A stretch of DNA of 16,901 nucleotides, taken from contig CALKRW010000030.1 of assembly GCA_937989585.1 (NCBI GenBank), forward strand, positions 1 through 16,901. The letters are read 5' to 3'. Numbering within the stretch: position 1 is the stretch's first letter; the number at the start of each line of letters is the position of its first letter. Origin of the DNA: an uncultured Porphyromonadaceae bacterium (GTDB lineage: Bacteria; Bacteroidota; Bacteroidia; Bacteroidales; Muribaculaceae). Below the pieces are notes generated by a model. That model did not search any database, was not told the origin of the DNA, and saw only the letters and a program-made list of their open reading frames with translations. Shown here piece by piece: positions 8,449 through 15,899 of the stretch. Made by a program: the position numbers and the translations under genes.

Positions 8449-9357
8449 ATGCTAATCGTCATCACGGGACCGACAGCCACCGGTAAGACCGCCCTCGGGG
8501 TAGCGCTTGCCCGCGCACTCGGAGGCGAGATTGTAAGCGCCGACTCCCGTCAGATATACCGCGGGATGGATCTAGGGACCGGCAAGGACCTTGACGAGTA
8601 CGGCAAGGTCCCCTACCATATGATAGATATCGCTCCGGCCGGATACAAATACAATCTATACGAATATGTCCGCGATGCAAGACAAGCAATAGCCGACATA
8701 GAATCCCGAGGGAAACAGCCTATACTTGTTGGAGGCACGGGGCTATATGTCGAGACCCTGCTTAAGGGCATAGTACTCCCTGAGGTTCCCGAGAACCCAG
8801 CGCTGCGACAAAGTCTCGAAGGAAAAAGTCTCGGAGAACTTACATCCATCCTATGCACCATGAAGCGCCTCCATAATACCACAGATGTCGATACCGCCAA
8901 ACGTGCCATACGTGCCATCGAGATAGAGACCTACTATAGGGCGCATCCCGAAGCGGCAGAACAGGCGAAACCTCATCCCATCGAAGCAATAACATTCATG
9001 GTAGACATACCTCGCGACGAACGCCGCCGCAGAATCAGCGAACGTCTGCGACGCCGTCTTGACGCCGGAATGATTGACGAAGTGCGACGTCTGCTAGACT
9101 CGGGAATCCCGGCCGAAGATCTCGAATACTACGGACTGGAATACAAATACCTGACACAATACTGCACAGGACGTCTCGATTACGAAGAGATGGTCAGCGG
9201 TCTGGAGACAGCAATCCACCAGTTCGCGAAACGCCAGATGACATGGTTCCGCGGCATGGAGAGACGCGGTTTCATCCTGCACCCGATACCATACGACATA
9301 GAACATTCCGATTTCATCGCCAAAGTCAGGGAAGCGATTGCCTCAAAGCAGGCATAA
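8449..9357 (+). CDS. miaA: tRNA dimethylallyltransferase MiaA
   Basis: 302 aa, normal for MiaA (about 300-316). It transfers the dimethylallyl group from DMAPP to N6 of A37 in tRNAs that read U-starting codons, the first step to ms2i6A; cytoplasmic. The P-loop GPTATGKT is at 7-14, followed by SADSRQIYRGMDLGTGK, which holds the catalytic Asp and the substrate-binding region. VGGTGLYVETLLKG (98-111) and the C-terminal QFAKRQMTWFRG signature are also present. The segment VPYHMIDIAPAGYKYNLYEY replaces the more usual HHLIDV..P...YSV form. Bacteroidetes genomes often carry two MiaA paralogs, and this could be the second type. No ribosome site is visible; the gap to the previous gene is 69 nt. Confidence 0.95.
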   Translation: MLIVITGPTATGKTALGVALARALGGEIVSADSRQIYRGMDLGTGKDLDEYGKVPYHMIDIAPAGYKYNLYEYVRDARQAIADIESRGKQPILVGGTGLYVETLLKGIVLPEVPENPALRQSLEGKSLGELTSILCTMKRLHNTTDVDTAKRAIRAIEIETYYRAHPEAAEQAKPHPIEAITFMVDIPRDERRRRISERLRRRLDAGMIDEVRRLLDSGIPAEDLEYYGLEYKYLTQYCTGRLDYEEMVSGLETAIHQFAKRQMTWFRGMERRGFILHPIPYDIEHSDFIAKVREAIASKQA

Positions 9358-9398
9358 GGCATACCCGACATTTCCGTCACACAAGCCACATAGCCACC

Positions 9399-10316
9399 AT
9401 GCTACACAAAGCCATAGCCATACTGCTCACACTTTTGCCGACATCCGCATTCTGTAAGGATTGCGTTATAGCCAATGTCGGACCGGATGCGGAATCATGC
9501 GACATACACGTCCGTGCCCCAGGCGACTGGCAATTAGCATGGGGAAAACTTGACGACGAGAACTACAGCGCCGCACGGATGCACAAAACATCAACAAAGG
9601 CAGATGACATCAGCGGCTGGGTGACTGAATTCAAACTTGTCACGGTCGTAAATGGGAATGAAACAGTCGTCGGCAAGAAGACCTTTACTTCAGACAATGC
9701 CGAGTTTTCGGTCAGACTGGCCTGTGACATTTACGGACTGAGACTATTTGCTGCTGACGGCGATGAAGTACTCAACTGTCCTCCCAATAACAGTTCTATT
9801 GCCTCACCGCTTGGTGCAAACAGTGAAATAATCTTTTCATCAGCCTCAGACCAACGTCCGAGTGCGATAACCTGCGGCATCGAGTATTATCCACCAAGTC
9901 CAATTTGCCGATTTGAAGACCCAGAATCCTTGCGTGAATATCTGCGCACCTCCACTGACCCGCTGGAGGGAATATGGCAGTATATGGACCGTGACTTCAG
10001 AGGGCCGGAAATCCAACTCGGCGGACACTACAGGATCGCAATAGTACGCAACGGGCAATCAGGCGACGGATATGACATAATCTATCTTGACGGTGCAGAT
10101 GACCACCCCGAACTTTGGAAGCCCTTGAACCTGAAAGGCCGACTTAAGGCCACACCTTTCATCAATCTTTACGATGTGACGTGGTACGATTCGAGCCGCA
10201 AGCCACACTCAACGACAGAAGAGGTCAACGCACGGACAGAAGGCTCGATACTTTGCATAACATTCCCATTAGCCAATTCCTCAATACGATTTGCGCGGCA
10301 AGGCAAACAATTATGA
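9399..10316 (+). CDS. Secreted hypothetical protein with C-terminal beta-rich EGIW domain
   Basis: 305 aa from the ATG at 9399. The open frame runs upstream to 9243, but that part overlaps the miaA end and reads as His/Arg-rich shadow sequence. The ATG at 9399 instead starts a clean signal peptide (MLHKAIAILLTLLPTSAFC). Mature protein: 21-185 is a Cys-containing domain of unknown type, and 187-302 is a beta-rich module starting DPLEGIWQY and continuing YRIAIVRNG and YDIIYLDGA. I associate this pattern with lipocalin-like beta-barrel tails of secreted Bacteroidales proteins (recollection, not a search). No catalytic motif is seen. It lies 41 nt after miaA and is the last gene of the + strand run. 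Confidence 0.75.
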   Translation: MLHKAIAILLTLLPTSAFCKDCVIANVGPDAESCDIHVRAPGDWQLAWGKLDDENYSAARMHKTSTKADDISGWVTEFKLVTVVNGNETVVGKKTFTSDNAEFSVRLACDIYGLRLFAADGDEVLNCPPNNSSIASPLGANSEIIFSSASDQRPSAITCGIEYYPPSPICRFEDPESLREYLRTSTDPLEGIWQYMDRDFRGPEIQLGGHYRIAIVRNGQSGDGYDIIYLDGADDHPELWKPLNLKGRLKATPFINLYDVTWYDSSRKPHSTTEEVNARTEGSILCITFPLANSSIRFARQGKQL

Positions 10317-10446
10317 CTGAAGGACTTAAGAATATCCATTTGCGAATTTCAACCAACGATTTCAATGTTCTCTTTTAGACAATACTGTCTGACAAACCTT
10401 TATCACGTCTTCCTAAACAATCCCAAAAGACACTGCAAATATACGA

Positions 10447-10477
10447 CAGCCGGAAAGCAAAACATGCTCCCCGGCTG
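10447..10477. terminator. Hairpin in the convergent gap
   Basis: CAGCCGG (10447-10453) pairs perfectly with CCGGCTG (10471-10477), and an inner AGCA/TGCT stem closes the loop. It sits between convergent genes, 130 nt after the secreted protein and 54 nt after the LRR gene stop. There is no T-tract directly adjacent; a T6 run lies at 10501-10506. It may be a bidirectional terminator. The rest of 10317-10530 shows nothing else of note. Confidence 0.4.
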
Positions 10478-10530
10478 AATAGATTGGCAAAAATCAAAAA
10501 TTTTTTCAGACTACCAAATAACTGGATTAT

Positions 10531-13500
10531 TTATTTAAAATATATCTTCTTGCTTGTGCCGTCAGAATATATTATAATATTAAATCCTTTTCGCGGTTCG
10601 TTATACCGATGGCCCTGAAGGTCATAATAGCCGACTATTTCACGCTCGGGACTTCCTGTAATAACTGATTCTATACCTGACATATTAGTGGTTGTAAACG
10701 TTTGTTCCTCACCATAAGTTATTCCGGATGAAGTTTTTACGAAGGCGCGGAAAACATACTCTGTCCCTGGCTTAAGATCATTAACCTCAGCGACCATTAC
10801 CTGACCCTTCGCAATAATGGTTTGAACATTCGATCCTGATGCAGACGAGGCTTTAGCAACAAACCTCATAGAGGTTCCGCTTGTCCAATATTCAAAACCC
10901 TGACTTATAATATCGTCGGTTCCATTTATAACATACCCCTTAAGTGTAGCATTGTAATCACTAATAGCCTGTACGGGATAAGTATGAACAGTAGGTTCAA
11001 AATAACTAAAATCTATCGGGTCAAAAGTCACCCAATCTCCATAATAATAGGTACCGTTGTTTGCTTTATAGAAAGCACGCACAGTATAATACACAGGCTG
11101 GAGATTTCTGAGATAACCCTCGGCCATACCGTCGTAAACAGCGCCATAACCCTCACTGGGAGTAAGTGAGGTCGGTGCATCATATTTTTTCCACTGGAAT
11201 CCGACATTTGGCTCATTGTCTGCGATATTTGTCTCGGCACCTACTATTGCAGTTGATATCGACGGGCACTTCGGCTGTAGTGTATTAAGTACCAACTCTT
11301 TAGTTTTGAAAGAAGATTTTTTATGACTAGACCCTCCATCTTCAGTATAAATACTAAATGTGTAGTCGTATGATACTAAGGGCTGAAGTCCAGTTAAAAC
11401 AGTTGAACAGCCATTGGGGCTAAATTCCAACCATTCCGATTTAATAGTGCTCGGATTCATTGTCGGGTCATAATAACTACCCTCAAGTTTAATTATTTTT
11501 GAATCACTTTTACCATATCGAACTTTTATATTAACCGATGTTGGTCCAACTTCTATAGTTTCTATGCTAATGGGAATATCTTTTGTCTTGATACTCTTCT
11601 CATTTTCTATGGTATATCCGTTGTAATCGGCACATAGTGTAACCTTATTAAACAAACCTGTTTTTAAATTTTTAATCGTCAGACCATCAATGTATTTATA
11701 AGTATTACCATTCAATTTTATGCTATATAAGTTATTCTTGACACTTTCGTCTGATGGTGCCAAAAATTTAGTAAATGTTATGGATGTCTGCGTTGTCGTA
11801 TATTCTACTTTTAAATTATAGTCTTTCGGGGCCAATGTTGTAAAATCTATCGAAGTTTCACCATCAGACATGGTTCCATTCCAGGAATATACTAATTTAT
11901 ATTTTTTATCCGGGACCAAGCCATCTATAATAAGTTCTCCAGTTCTTGTAATTGGTTTATTATATACTGTTACGTTATCTACAAGTCGTATAACCGAGAT
12001 GTTATTAATCGATTCAGGAAAATCAAATTCAATATCATTCTTTTCAATATTGACTTTTGTACCACAAATCAGGGGCTGACATGATATTTCATAATTATTC
12101 AGTAAGGAAACTTTTCCTTTGAAATAGTCTTTAACCTTATCGTATATAACACAATTACAATAAATACGACAAGTTTTTTGAAGTCCATAAATCGATCCCA
12201 AATTGAATTCGGAACAAAGCAAAATCAATGTCTTTAAATTAGACATACCCAGAAAAGCAAAAGTTCCGATTTTATTAAGATTCTTATGTATCGTTAGAGT
12301 AGGTATTCCGGAACATTTCTCAAAAGCGTATTCTCCAATGGAAGTGACACTTTCAGGTATAACAAAAGAAGTCAAGCCTGAACAGCCAGAGAATGCATAA
12401 TCCCCTATACTTGTCAGACCATGGGATAGTTTAACTGAATTCAAGCCGGAGCAATTCGAGAATGCATGTTTACCAATATTTGTAAGACCCGAAGACAAAT
12501 TTATGGACTGCAAAGATAAGCATCCGTTAAAAGCGTAATCACCAATACCTTTTATAGTCTGTGGAAAAACAACATTCTTCAAATCCGTACAATTGTTAAA
12601 AGCATTTTCACCGATTTCAATAACACCGTCAGGGAAAGTAATCGAATTAATGCCACTGCAATAATTAAATGAATTGTCGACTTCCGGGACATTTCGAGGC
12701 CAGTCAATACTTGTAACCCGAATTCCATTCAAAAAGATTTCACCTTTTTGTGATAATCGAAAAGGATGATCATTTTTTGTCACCTTACACCAGGAACTTA
12801 AATCAGACAACTCCAACTTGACAATTCCACCGCATTTTTCAAATGCATGACTGCCAATATTATTCAAACTTCCCGGTATGTTCAAGGATGTGATTGATTC
12901 ACAGTATCCAAATGCATAATCACCAATTTTTGCAACCGTATTCGGAATGGAAAAACTTGTCTCATTATCACCAGGCACATAATATAAAGTAGATAGATCT
13001 TTGCTATACAGACAATTATCCTTTATAGAAAAGTCCTCATCCGGCAAGGTTATTGTACATGAACCATAACGTAACGTTACAGAACTTTGTTTGGCAACTT
13101 TCAGTAGTTTACAGTTGGTAAAGGCATCTGATTCTATTTTAACACTTTTGCCACATATCGCCAAAGATTTCAGACTGGAACAACCAGAGAATACTGACGA
13201 ACCTATACTGGTAACAGAATTAGGAATAATTATTGACTTTAGGCTTGTACAGTTTTTGAAAGTTGAAGAGTCTAAACTTTTTAGAGCCTGAGATAACGAA
13301 ACTTTCTGAAGATTATCGCAATCCTTAAAAGCAGAGAATCCCAAAGATTTAACAGAATTGGGAATGTTTATTTCTTTTAGTTGATTACAACCTGCGAATG
13401 CACAATAATTAATATTAGTCACAGATTCAGGAATGTCTATGTTTCTTAAATTAATACAGTCCGAAAAAGCATGTTTATCTATACTTTTTACTGAATTATG

Positions 13501-14067
13501 AAGAGTAACTGACAGGATATTCTTACAACCTGAAAAAGCATCATTAATTGTTGTGATATCATCAGGAATGATTAAATGAGTCAATTCATCCTTATTAAGA
13601 AATACATTATCTACAATCTTAACAGGATTACTATTATCTCCAACAAAATTAGTTTTATACCACGCAGATATGTCATTGAGATAAAGATTATCAAGCGACC
13701 TACAACTTTCAAATGCTCCATAGCCAATTACTGTAATTGTGGCTGGAATTTCAATAGATAACAATTCGCTACAATTTACAAATCCAGCATATCCTATTTC
13801 CGTAACAGTATATTCTTCTGTATCATAATATACTTTAGGAGGTATGGCAATATTACCACTTACGTCATTGCCTTTAGTATATTCAAGACGTCCCCACTGA
13901 TCCCGGACTATCATGCCGTCTTTTGTTTTACAGGTTTTTGCAGTTTGATCAATGATAGTATACTTTATACCTTCGTAAGTGAAGTCAGTAGCATAGGACG
14001 AAAATGAATGGCAAATAAGGAGAGCCAATGTAATAAGTACGGCTCGCATAAATGTAGAAGTTTTCAT
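10531..14067 (-). CDS. BspA-like leucine-rich-repeat surface protein
   Basis: 1178 aa. Signal peptide 1-26 (ending SSYA). Residues 85-625 carry about 18 LRR_5/BspA repeats of the form xAFxxCxxLxxIxIPxSVTxIG with a strict 23-residue period. They are interrupted by two copies of a roughly 58-residue module and one 70-residue linker. Residues 660-1128 are several beta-sandwich (fibronectin III-like) domains; TTLAPKD, KTKEL and TFTTT look like domain ends. The final 50 residues (VGYYDLQGHRYNEPRKGF, then KKIYFK) match the short C-terminal tail common in Bacteroidetes surface proteins (type IX secretion-like). Known for the family: adhesion to host proteins and other bacteria. Inference: an adhesin exposed at the surface. 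It starts 14 nt after the beta-barrel gene, so it is the second gene of an operon. The DNA is clearly AT-richer than region 1. No frameshift. Confidence 0.93.
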   Translation of the reverse strand: MKTSTFMRAVLITLALLICHSFSSYATDFTYEGIKYTIIDQTAKTCKTKDGMIVRDQWGRLEYTKGNDVSGNIAIPPKVYYDTEEYTVTEIGYAGFVNCSELLSIEIPATITVIGYGAFESCRSLDNLYLNDISAWYKTNFVGDNSNPVKIVDNVFLNKDELTHLIIPDDITTINDAFSGCKNILSVTLHNSVKSIDKHAFSDCINLRNIDIPESVTNINYCAFAGCNQLKEINIPNSVKSLGFSAFKDCDNLQKVSLSQALKSLDSSTFKNCTSLKSIIIPNSVTSIGSSVFSGCSSLKSLAICGKSVKIESDAFTNCKLLKVAKQSSVTLRYGSCTITLPDEDFSIKDNCLYSKDLSTLYYVPGDNETSFSIPNTVAKIGDYAFGYCESITSLNIPGSLNNIGSHAFEKCGGIVKLELSDLSSWCKVTKNDHPFRLSQKGEIFLNGIRVTSIDWPRNVPEVDNSFNYCSGINSITFPDGVIEIGENAFNNCTDLKNVVFPQTIKGIGDYAFNGCLSLQSINLSSGLTNIGKHAFSNCSGLNSVKLSHGLTSIGDYAFSGCSGLTSFVIPESVTSIGEYAFEKCSGIPTLTIHKNLNKIGTFAFLGMSNLKTLILLCSEFNLGSIYGLQKTCRIYCNCVIYDKVKDYFKGKVSLLNNYEISCQPLICGTKVNIEKNDIEFDFPESINNISVIRLVDNVTVYNKPITRTGELIIDGLVPDKKYKLVYSWNGTMSDGETSIDFTTLAPKDYNLKVEYTTTQTSITFTKFLAPSDESVKNNLYSIKLNGNTYKYIDGLTIKNLKTGLFNKVTLCADYNGYTIENEKSIKTKDIPISIETIEVGPTSVNIKVRYGKSDSKIIKLEGSYYDPTMNPSTIKSEWLEFSPNGCSTVLTGLQPLVSYDYTFSIYTEDGGSSHKKSSFKTKELVLNTLQPKCPSISTAIVGAETNIADNEPNVGFQWKKYDAPTSLTPSEGYGAVYDGMAEGYLRNLQPVYYTVRAFYKANNGTYYYGDWVTFDPIDFSYFEPTVHTYPVQAISDYNATLKGYVINGTDDIISQGFEYWTSGTSMRFVAKASSASGSNVQTIIAKGQVMVAEVNDLKPGTEYVFRAFVKTSSGITYGEEQTFTTTNMSGIESVITGSPEREIVGYYDLQGHRYNEPRKGFNIIIYSDGTSKKIYFK
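10534..10680 (-). other. C-terminal sorting-like tail of the LRR protein
   Basis: Residues 1130-1178: a GIESV linker, then YYDLQGHR, KGFNIIIYSDG and a basic end, KKIYFK. This pattern (Y(D/N)LQGxR ... KGxYI ... GK(K)) is typical of Bacteroidales type IX-like C-terminal domains. Homology is by pattern only; the secretion machinery is not in the window. Confidence 0.6.
12670..12846 (-). repeat. Inserted LRR module, copy 2
   Basis: Residues 408-466. After AFEKC come LELSDLSSWCK, then IFLNG and a resumed repeat ending SFNYC. It aligns with copy 1 at nearly the same length (58 against 59 residues) and so points to internal duplication of a multi-repeat block. Confidence 0.6.
13537..13716 (-). repeat. 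Inserted LRR module, copy 1
   Basis: Residues 118-177. After the AFESC repeat come L-x-L-x-D-I-S-A-W, a Pro/Asn turn, VFLN and a resumed IPDDIT...AFSGC. It is the same layout as copy 2 (residues 408-466), including the D(I/L)S(A/S)W and (V/I)FLN landmarks. Confidence 0.6.
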
Positions 14068-14081
14068 AGAGAATCTGACTT

Positions 14082-14861
14082 TTAGAATTTATATGATGCA
14101 CCAAACGAGAACAAATTGTATGAATGACCATAGGATTTCTTAAGGTTGGCTGAAATGAGACCTACCTGGGCATTGATGCCCCAGGATTCGGTAATAGTGT
14201 AGCGTGCGCCTATATATGTCCCCAAGGCAGGTGTAAATTTAGTAAAGGATGAGTTACCCCAGTCAACATGATCAAGATCATTATAACTATATGAACGTGT
14301 TGTTCCGATATTATCAGTATGATGGTAGTTCTGTTTGTCAAAACCATGAATATTAGACTTTTTTCCCATAATGGAATGCATCATGCCTACGCCTATACCA
14401 ATACTGAGATATGCATCAAGAGAGGAGTTTACATGGTAACGCAATGAAATAGTTGGCAAAAGATTAATATCTTCCCGTTTGATATTTACATCAGCAGTAC
14501 CAAATCCAGAACGATGCTGACGGTTGTAGGAAGTTCCTGTACGTTTAGAAACGACTTTTATGGAATATTCATAATCATACGTACCGGCGGCTTTAGTATC
14601 AAAACCGGCCCCATAACCATTATTAATATATACACCCGCAGCAAGAGTGAAATCATCATTCATGAACTTAGGTACTATGACCCATTCAGCCCCAATGCGC
14701 TGTGTAAACAATGTTTTGGATTCTTTGTAGCCGACCATTCCGACACCAATACCAGCATCGACAGTCAATTCACCCTTCTTGGGTACATTATCTGCTCTAG
14801 TAGCAATAGGTACAAGAGTGAAAAAACCAGTTAAACATAGGGAAATTAGTTTTTGTAACAT
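14082..14861 (-). CDS. Outer-membrane beta-barrel protein
   Basis: 259 aa from the ATG at 14861. The frame extends to a TTG at 14888, but the ATG at 14861 gives a normal signal peptide (MLQKLISLCLTGFFTLVPIATRA, cut near A23). The mature part alternates amphipathic strands: ELTVDAGIGVGMVGY, TLAAGVYINNGYG, PTISLRYHV, AYLSIGIGVGMMHS, PALGTYIGARYTI, GINAQVGLISANL. It ends in Phe (FSFGASYKF), the classical terminal residue recognised by the BAM complex. Polar segments rich in Tyr, Asn and His at 86-120 and 168-205 would be outer loops. Size fits a small barrel of about 10-12 strands, of the opacity/OmpW-like class. Substrate or partner unknown. It is the first gene of an operon with the LRR protein, 14 nt apart, so the two may work together at the surface (inference). 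Confidence 0.8.
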   Translation of the reverse strand: MLQKLISLCLTGFFTLVPIATRADNVPKKGELTVDAGIGVGMVGYKESKTLFTQRIGAEWVIVPKFMNDDFTLAAGVYINNGYGAGFDTKAAGTYDYEYSIKVVSKRTGTSYNRQHRSGFGTADVNIKREDINLLPTISLRYHVNSSLDAYLSIGIGVGMMHSIMGKKSNIHGFDKQNYHHTDNIGTTRSYSYNDLDHVDWGNSSFTKFTPALGTYIGARYTITESWGINAQVGLISANLKKSYGHSYNLFSFGASYKF

Positions 14862-14885
14862 AGTGTGAATATACCCCCGAGACCT

Positions 14886-14918
14886 CAAAGTGGTATTTAG
14901 GATAGATTTATAAACAAA
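14886..14918 (-). promoter_or_regulatory. Possible promoter of the barrel/LRR operon
   Basis: On the - strand, TTTG (14918-14915) lies 21 nt before CCACTTTG (14893-14886). It matches TAnnTTTG at all but the first two bases. It would give a leader of about 20 nt. It is weaker than the promoter near 15270, so the operon may instead be read through from there. Confidence 0.35.
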
Positions 14919-14929
14919 AGCGCAAGGTC

Positions 14930-15252
14930 CGTACTAGGTTGTCTGTCCTTCTCGCTGAGGCCCTGGAATTGCCCATCATAGTAGAACAGACAACACAGAG
15001 GCCTCGCGCAAATATGTAAGACTGCCAAGCATATTGCTCACGCATTACGTTTGACAGAGATATTACATATCCACAAAAGGCGTCCGTCATTGTCACAGTC
15101 CTGACTATGATTGCGAAATTTTCCAGGTTTCAGCGAGTCAAGAAAGTGCGCCGAGTAACGCTTTTCAGTAAATAATTTCAGACAAAAAGTCTGAGCACCC
15201 ACCCACGTTAGCCCGCATATCGTGTATAACGAGGCCTCTGCGAGAGATATGC
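14930..15252 (-). ncRNA. Candidate structured noncoding RNA with crossing long-range helices
   Basis: No credible protein is encoded. Read on the - strand, the region follows directly after a strong Bacteroidetes promoter and is full of complementary segments. Closing helix: 15240-15230 with 15006-14996, 11 bp (CAGAGGCCTCG). Local hairpins: 15253-15246/15221-15214 (8 bp; its outer end depends on the exact start site), 15194-15189/15183-15178 (6 bp, loop of five), 15166-15159/15150-15142 (imperfect), 15110-15102/15095-15087 (8 bp with one mismatch) and 15070-15063/15019-15012 (8 bp plus an inner extension). Long-range helix: 15137-15121 with 14968-14951, 8 + 7 bp (CTCGCTGA and CCTGGAA). 3' hairpin: 14994-14986/14946-14938, 9 bp (GTTGTCTGT). 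The long-range helix crosses the closing helix and lands in the loop of the 3' hairpin. No tmRNA tag or TPsiC arm, no RNase P signature (GAGGAAAGTCC) and no SRP tetraloop signature is visible. The 3' end is uncertain. It could also be a long leader of the barrel/LRR operon or a multicopy intergenic element. Confidence 0.6.
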
Positions 15253-15256
15253 GATG

Positions 15257-15287
15257 CAAATTTAGTGATTTCGATGAATTTTACAAA
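15257..15287 (-). promoter_or_regulatory. Strong Bacteroidetes promoter driving the structured RNA
   Basis: On the - strand, TTTG (15287-15284), 19 nt, then TAAATTTG (15264-15257). Both boxes match the Bacteroidetes consensus without mismatch at optimal spacing. Transcription would begin near 15248-15255, just at the 5' edge of the palindromic region and far from any open reading frame. Confidence 0.75.
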
Positions 15288-15319
15288 ATTCAAGAGCCTT
15301 AAGGAATTAGAATAGCCAC

Positions 15320-15372
15320 AAAAAATGAAAAAAATGAGGCATATTCGTAATTGTATTACGTACTGCCTCATT
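15320..15372 (-). terminator. Intrinsic terminator of the guanine deaminase gene
   Basis: On the - strand, AATGAGGCA (15372-15364) pairs with TGCCTCATT (15341-15333), with an inner CGTAA/TTACG stem and a five-base loop. T7 (15334-15328, partly in the stem) and T6 (15325-15320) follow. It is 60 nt after the guaD stop. Good stem plus T-tract in this direction only. Confidence 0.75.
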
Positions 15373-15431
15373 AAATTTAATGAACTATTTATACTCGGAA
15401 TAGTTCTCTTTGATATTATGATGTTAATGTA

Positions 15432-15899
15432 TCAGTAGGCGATTTTGTCGGGTTTGGAGGACCAGAGGCGGAATGCCTCGAGGGCTTCGTCACGCATGAA
15501 GTTGCGGGAGCGGAGCCGACGTTTCTCGGGAGCCATGGCTATTTCCTCGTAGATGAACGAGTCATCGAAGTCGATATCACGCGCGTCATCCTTTGTGTTG
15601 CCATAGTAGAGGGCATCGAGATGTGCCCAGTATACTGCACCAAGACACATGGGACAAGGTTCGCATGACGAATAGATCTCGCAACCCGAGAGATTGAATG
15701 TGCCTAATTTCTTAGATGCCTCACGTATGGCAGAGACTTCGGCATGAGCCGTCGGGTCACAGTTAGCAGTAACGCGGTTGACACCAGTGGCGACAATCTC
15801 GCCGTCGCGGGCTATGACTGCCCCGAAAGGACCGCCACCATTCTTAACATTTTCCACAGATAGCCTGATGGCCTCACGCATAAGTTCTTCTTTTGTCAT
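15432..15899 (-). CDS. guaD: Guanine deaminase (cytidine-deaminase fold)
   Basis: 155 aa, equal in length to the Bacillus subtilis type guanine deaminase (156). It hydrolyses guanine to xanthine and ammonia; cytosolic, in purine salvage and catabolism. Zinc site: H52 in HAEVSAIREA with the proton-shuttle E54, and C82/C85 in PCPMC. It is assigned to guanine deaminase rather than tRNA adenosine deaminase TadA by TSNDPTAHAE-like NCDPTAHAE, the FDDSFIYEEI block (111-120) and a C-terminus ending in Tyr. In the B. subtilis domain-swapped dimer, these C-terminal residues help form the neighbour's active site. The ATG at 15899 gives the standard N-terminus. It is monocistronic: its own terminator at 15320-15372 and a divergent neighbour. 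A weaker alternative is a generic nucleoside deaminase. Confidence 0.88.
   Translation of the reverse strand: MTKEELMREAIRLSVENVKNGGGPFGAVIARDGEIVATGVNRVTANCDPTAHAEVSAIREASKKLGTFNLSGCEIYSSCEPCPMCLGAVYWAHLDALYYGNTKDDARDIDFDDSFIYEEIAMAPEKRRLRSRNFMRDEALEAFRLWSSKPDKIAY

Larger units (their letters stand above)
12193..13815 (-). repeat. LRR (BspA-type) repeat array, 69-nt period
   Basis: Repeat anchors (the residue before Phe in AFxxC) fall at residues 95, 118 / 177, 200, 223, 246, 269, 292, 315 / 385, 408 / 466, 489, 512, 535, 558, 581, 604. Within each block the spacing is exactly 23 residues (69 nt). The three gaps are 59, 70 and 58 residues. Confidence 0.85.

Noticed and set aside
9243..9398. 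Upstream extension of the secreted hypothetical protein
   Set aside because: It overlaps the end of miaA in another frame and encodes a His/Arg-rich string. The ATG at 9399 begins a proper signal peptide.
10377..10390. AGACA/TGTCT hairpin as terminator of the + strand run
   Set aside because: Only 5 bp, with no T-tract after it.
12193..13815. CRISPR array or non-coding tandem repeat
   Set aside because: The 69-nt periodicity is an in-frame protein repeat (LRR) with diverged DNA, not identical repeats with unique spacers.
14862..14888. TTG start for the outer-membrane barrel protein
   Set aside because: It would add nine residues before a complete signal peptide; the ATG at 14861 is the natural start.
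14930..15252. tmRNA, RNase P RNA, 6S RNA or SRP RNA
   Set aside because: There is no tag peptide of the YALAA type or TPsiC arm, no GAGGAAAGTCC core and no rod-like single hairpin. Only a covariance search could settle remote similarity.
15038..15259. Open frame of 73 codons on the - strand across the structured block
   Set aside because: It spans several helices of the RNA candidate, has no ribosome site and no recognisable domain, and is better explained as chance coding in a noncoding element. The 62-codon frame at 14908-15096 is rejected for the same reason.
15432..15899. tRNA adenosine deaminase TadA
   Set aside because: The zinc motifs are shared, but the FDDSFIYEEI block, the length and the Tyr-ending C-terminus match guanine deaminase better.
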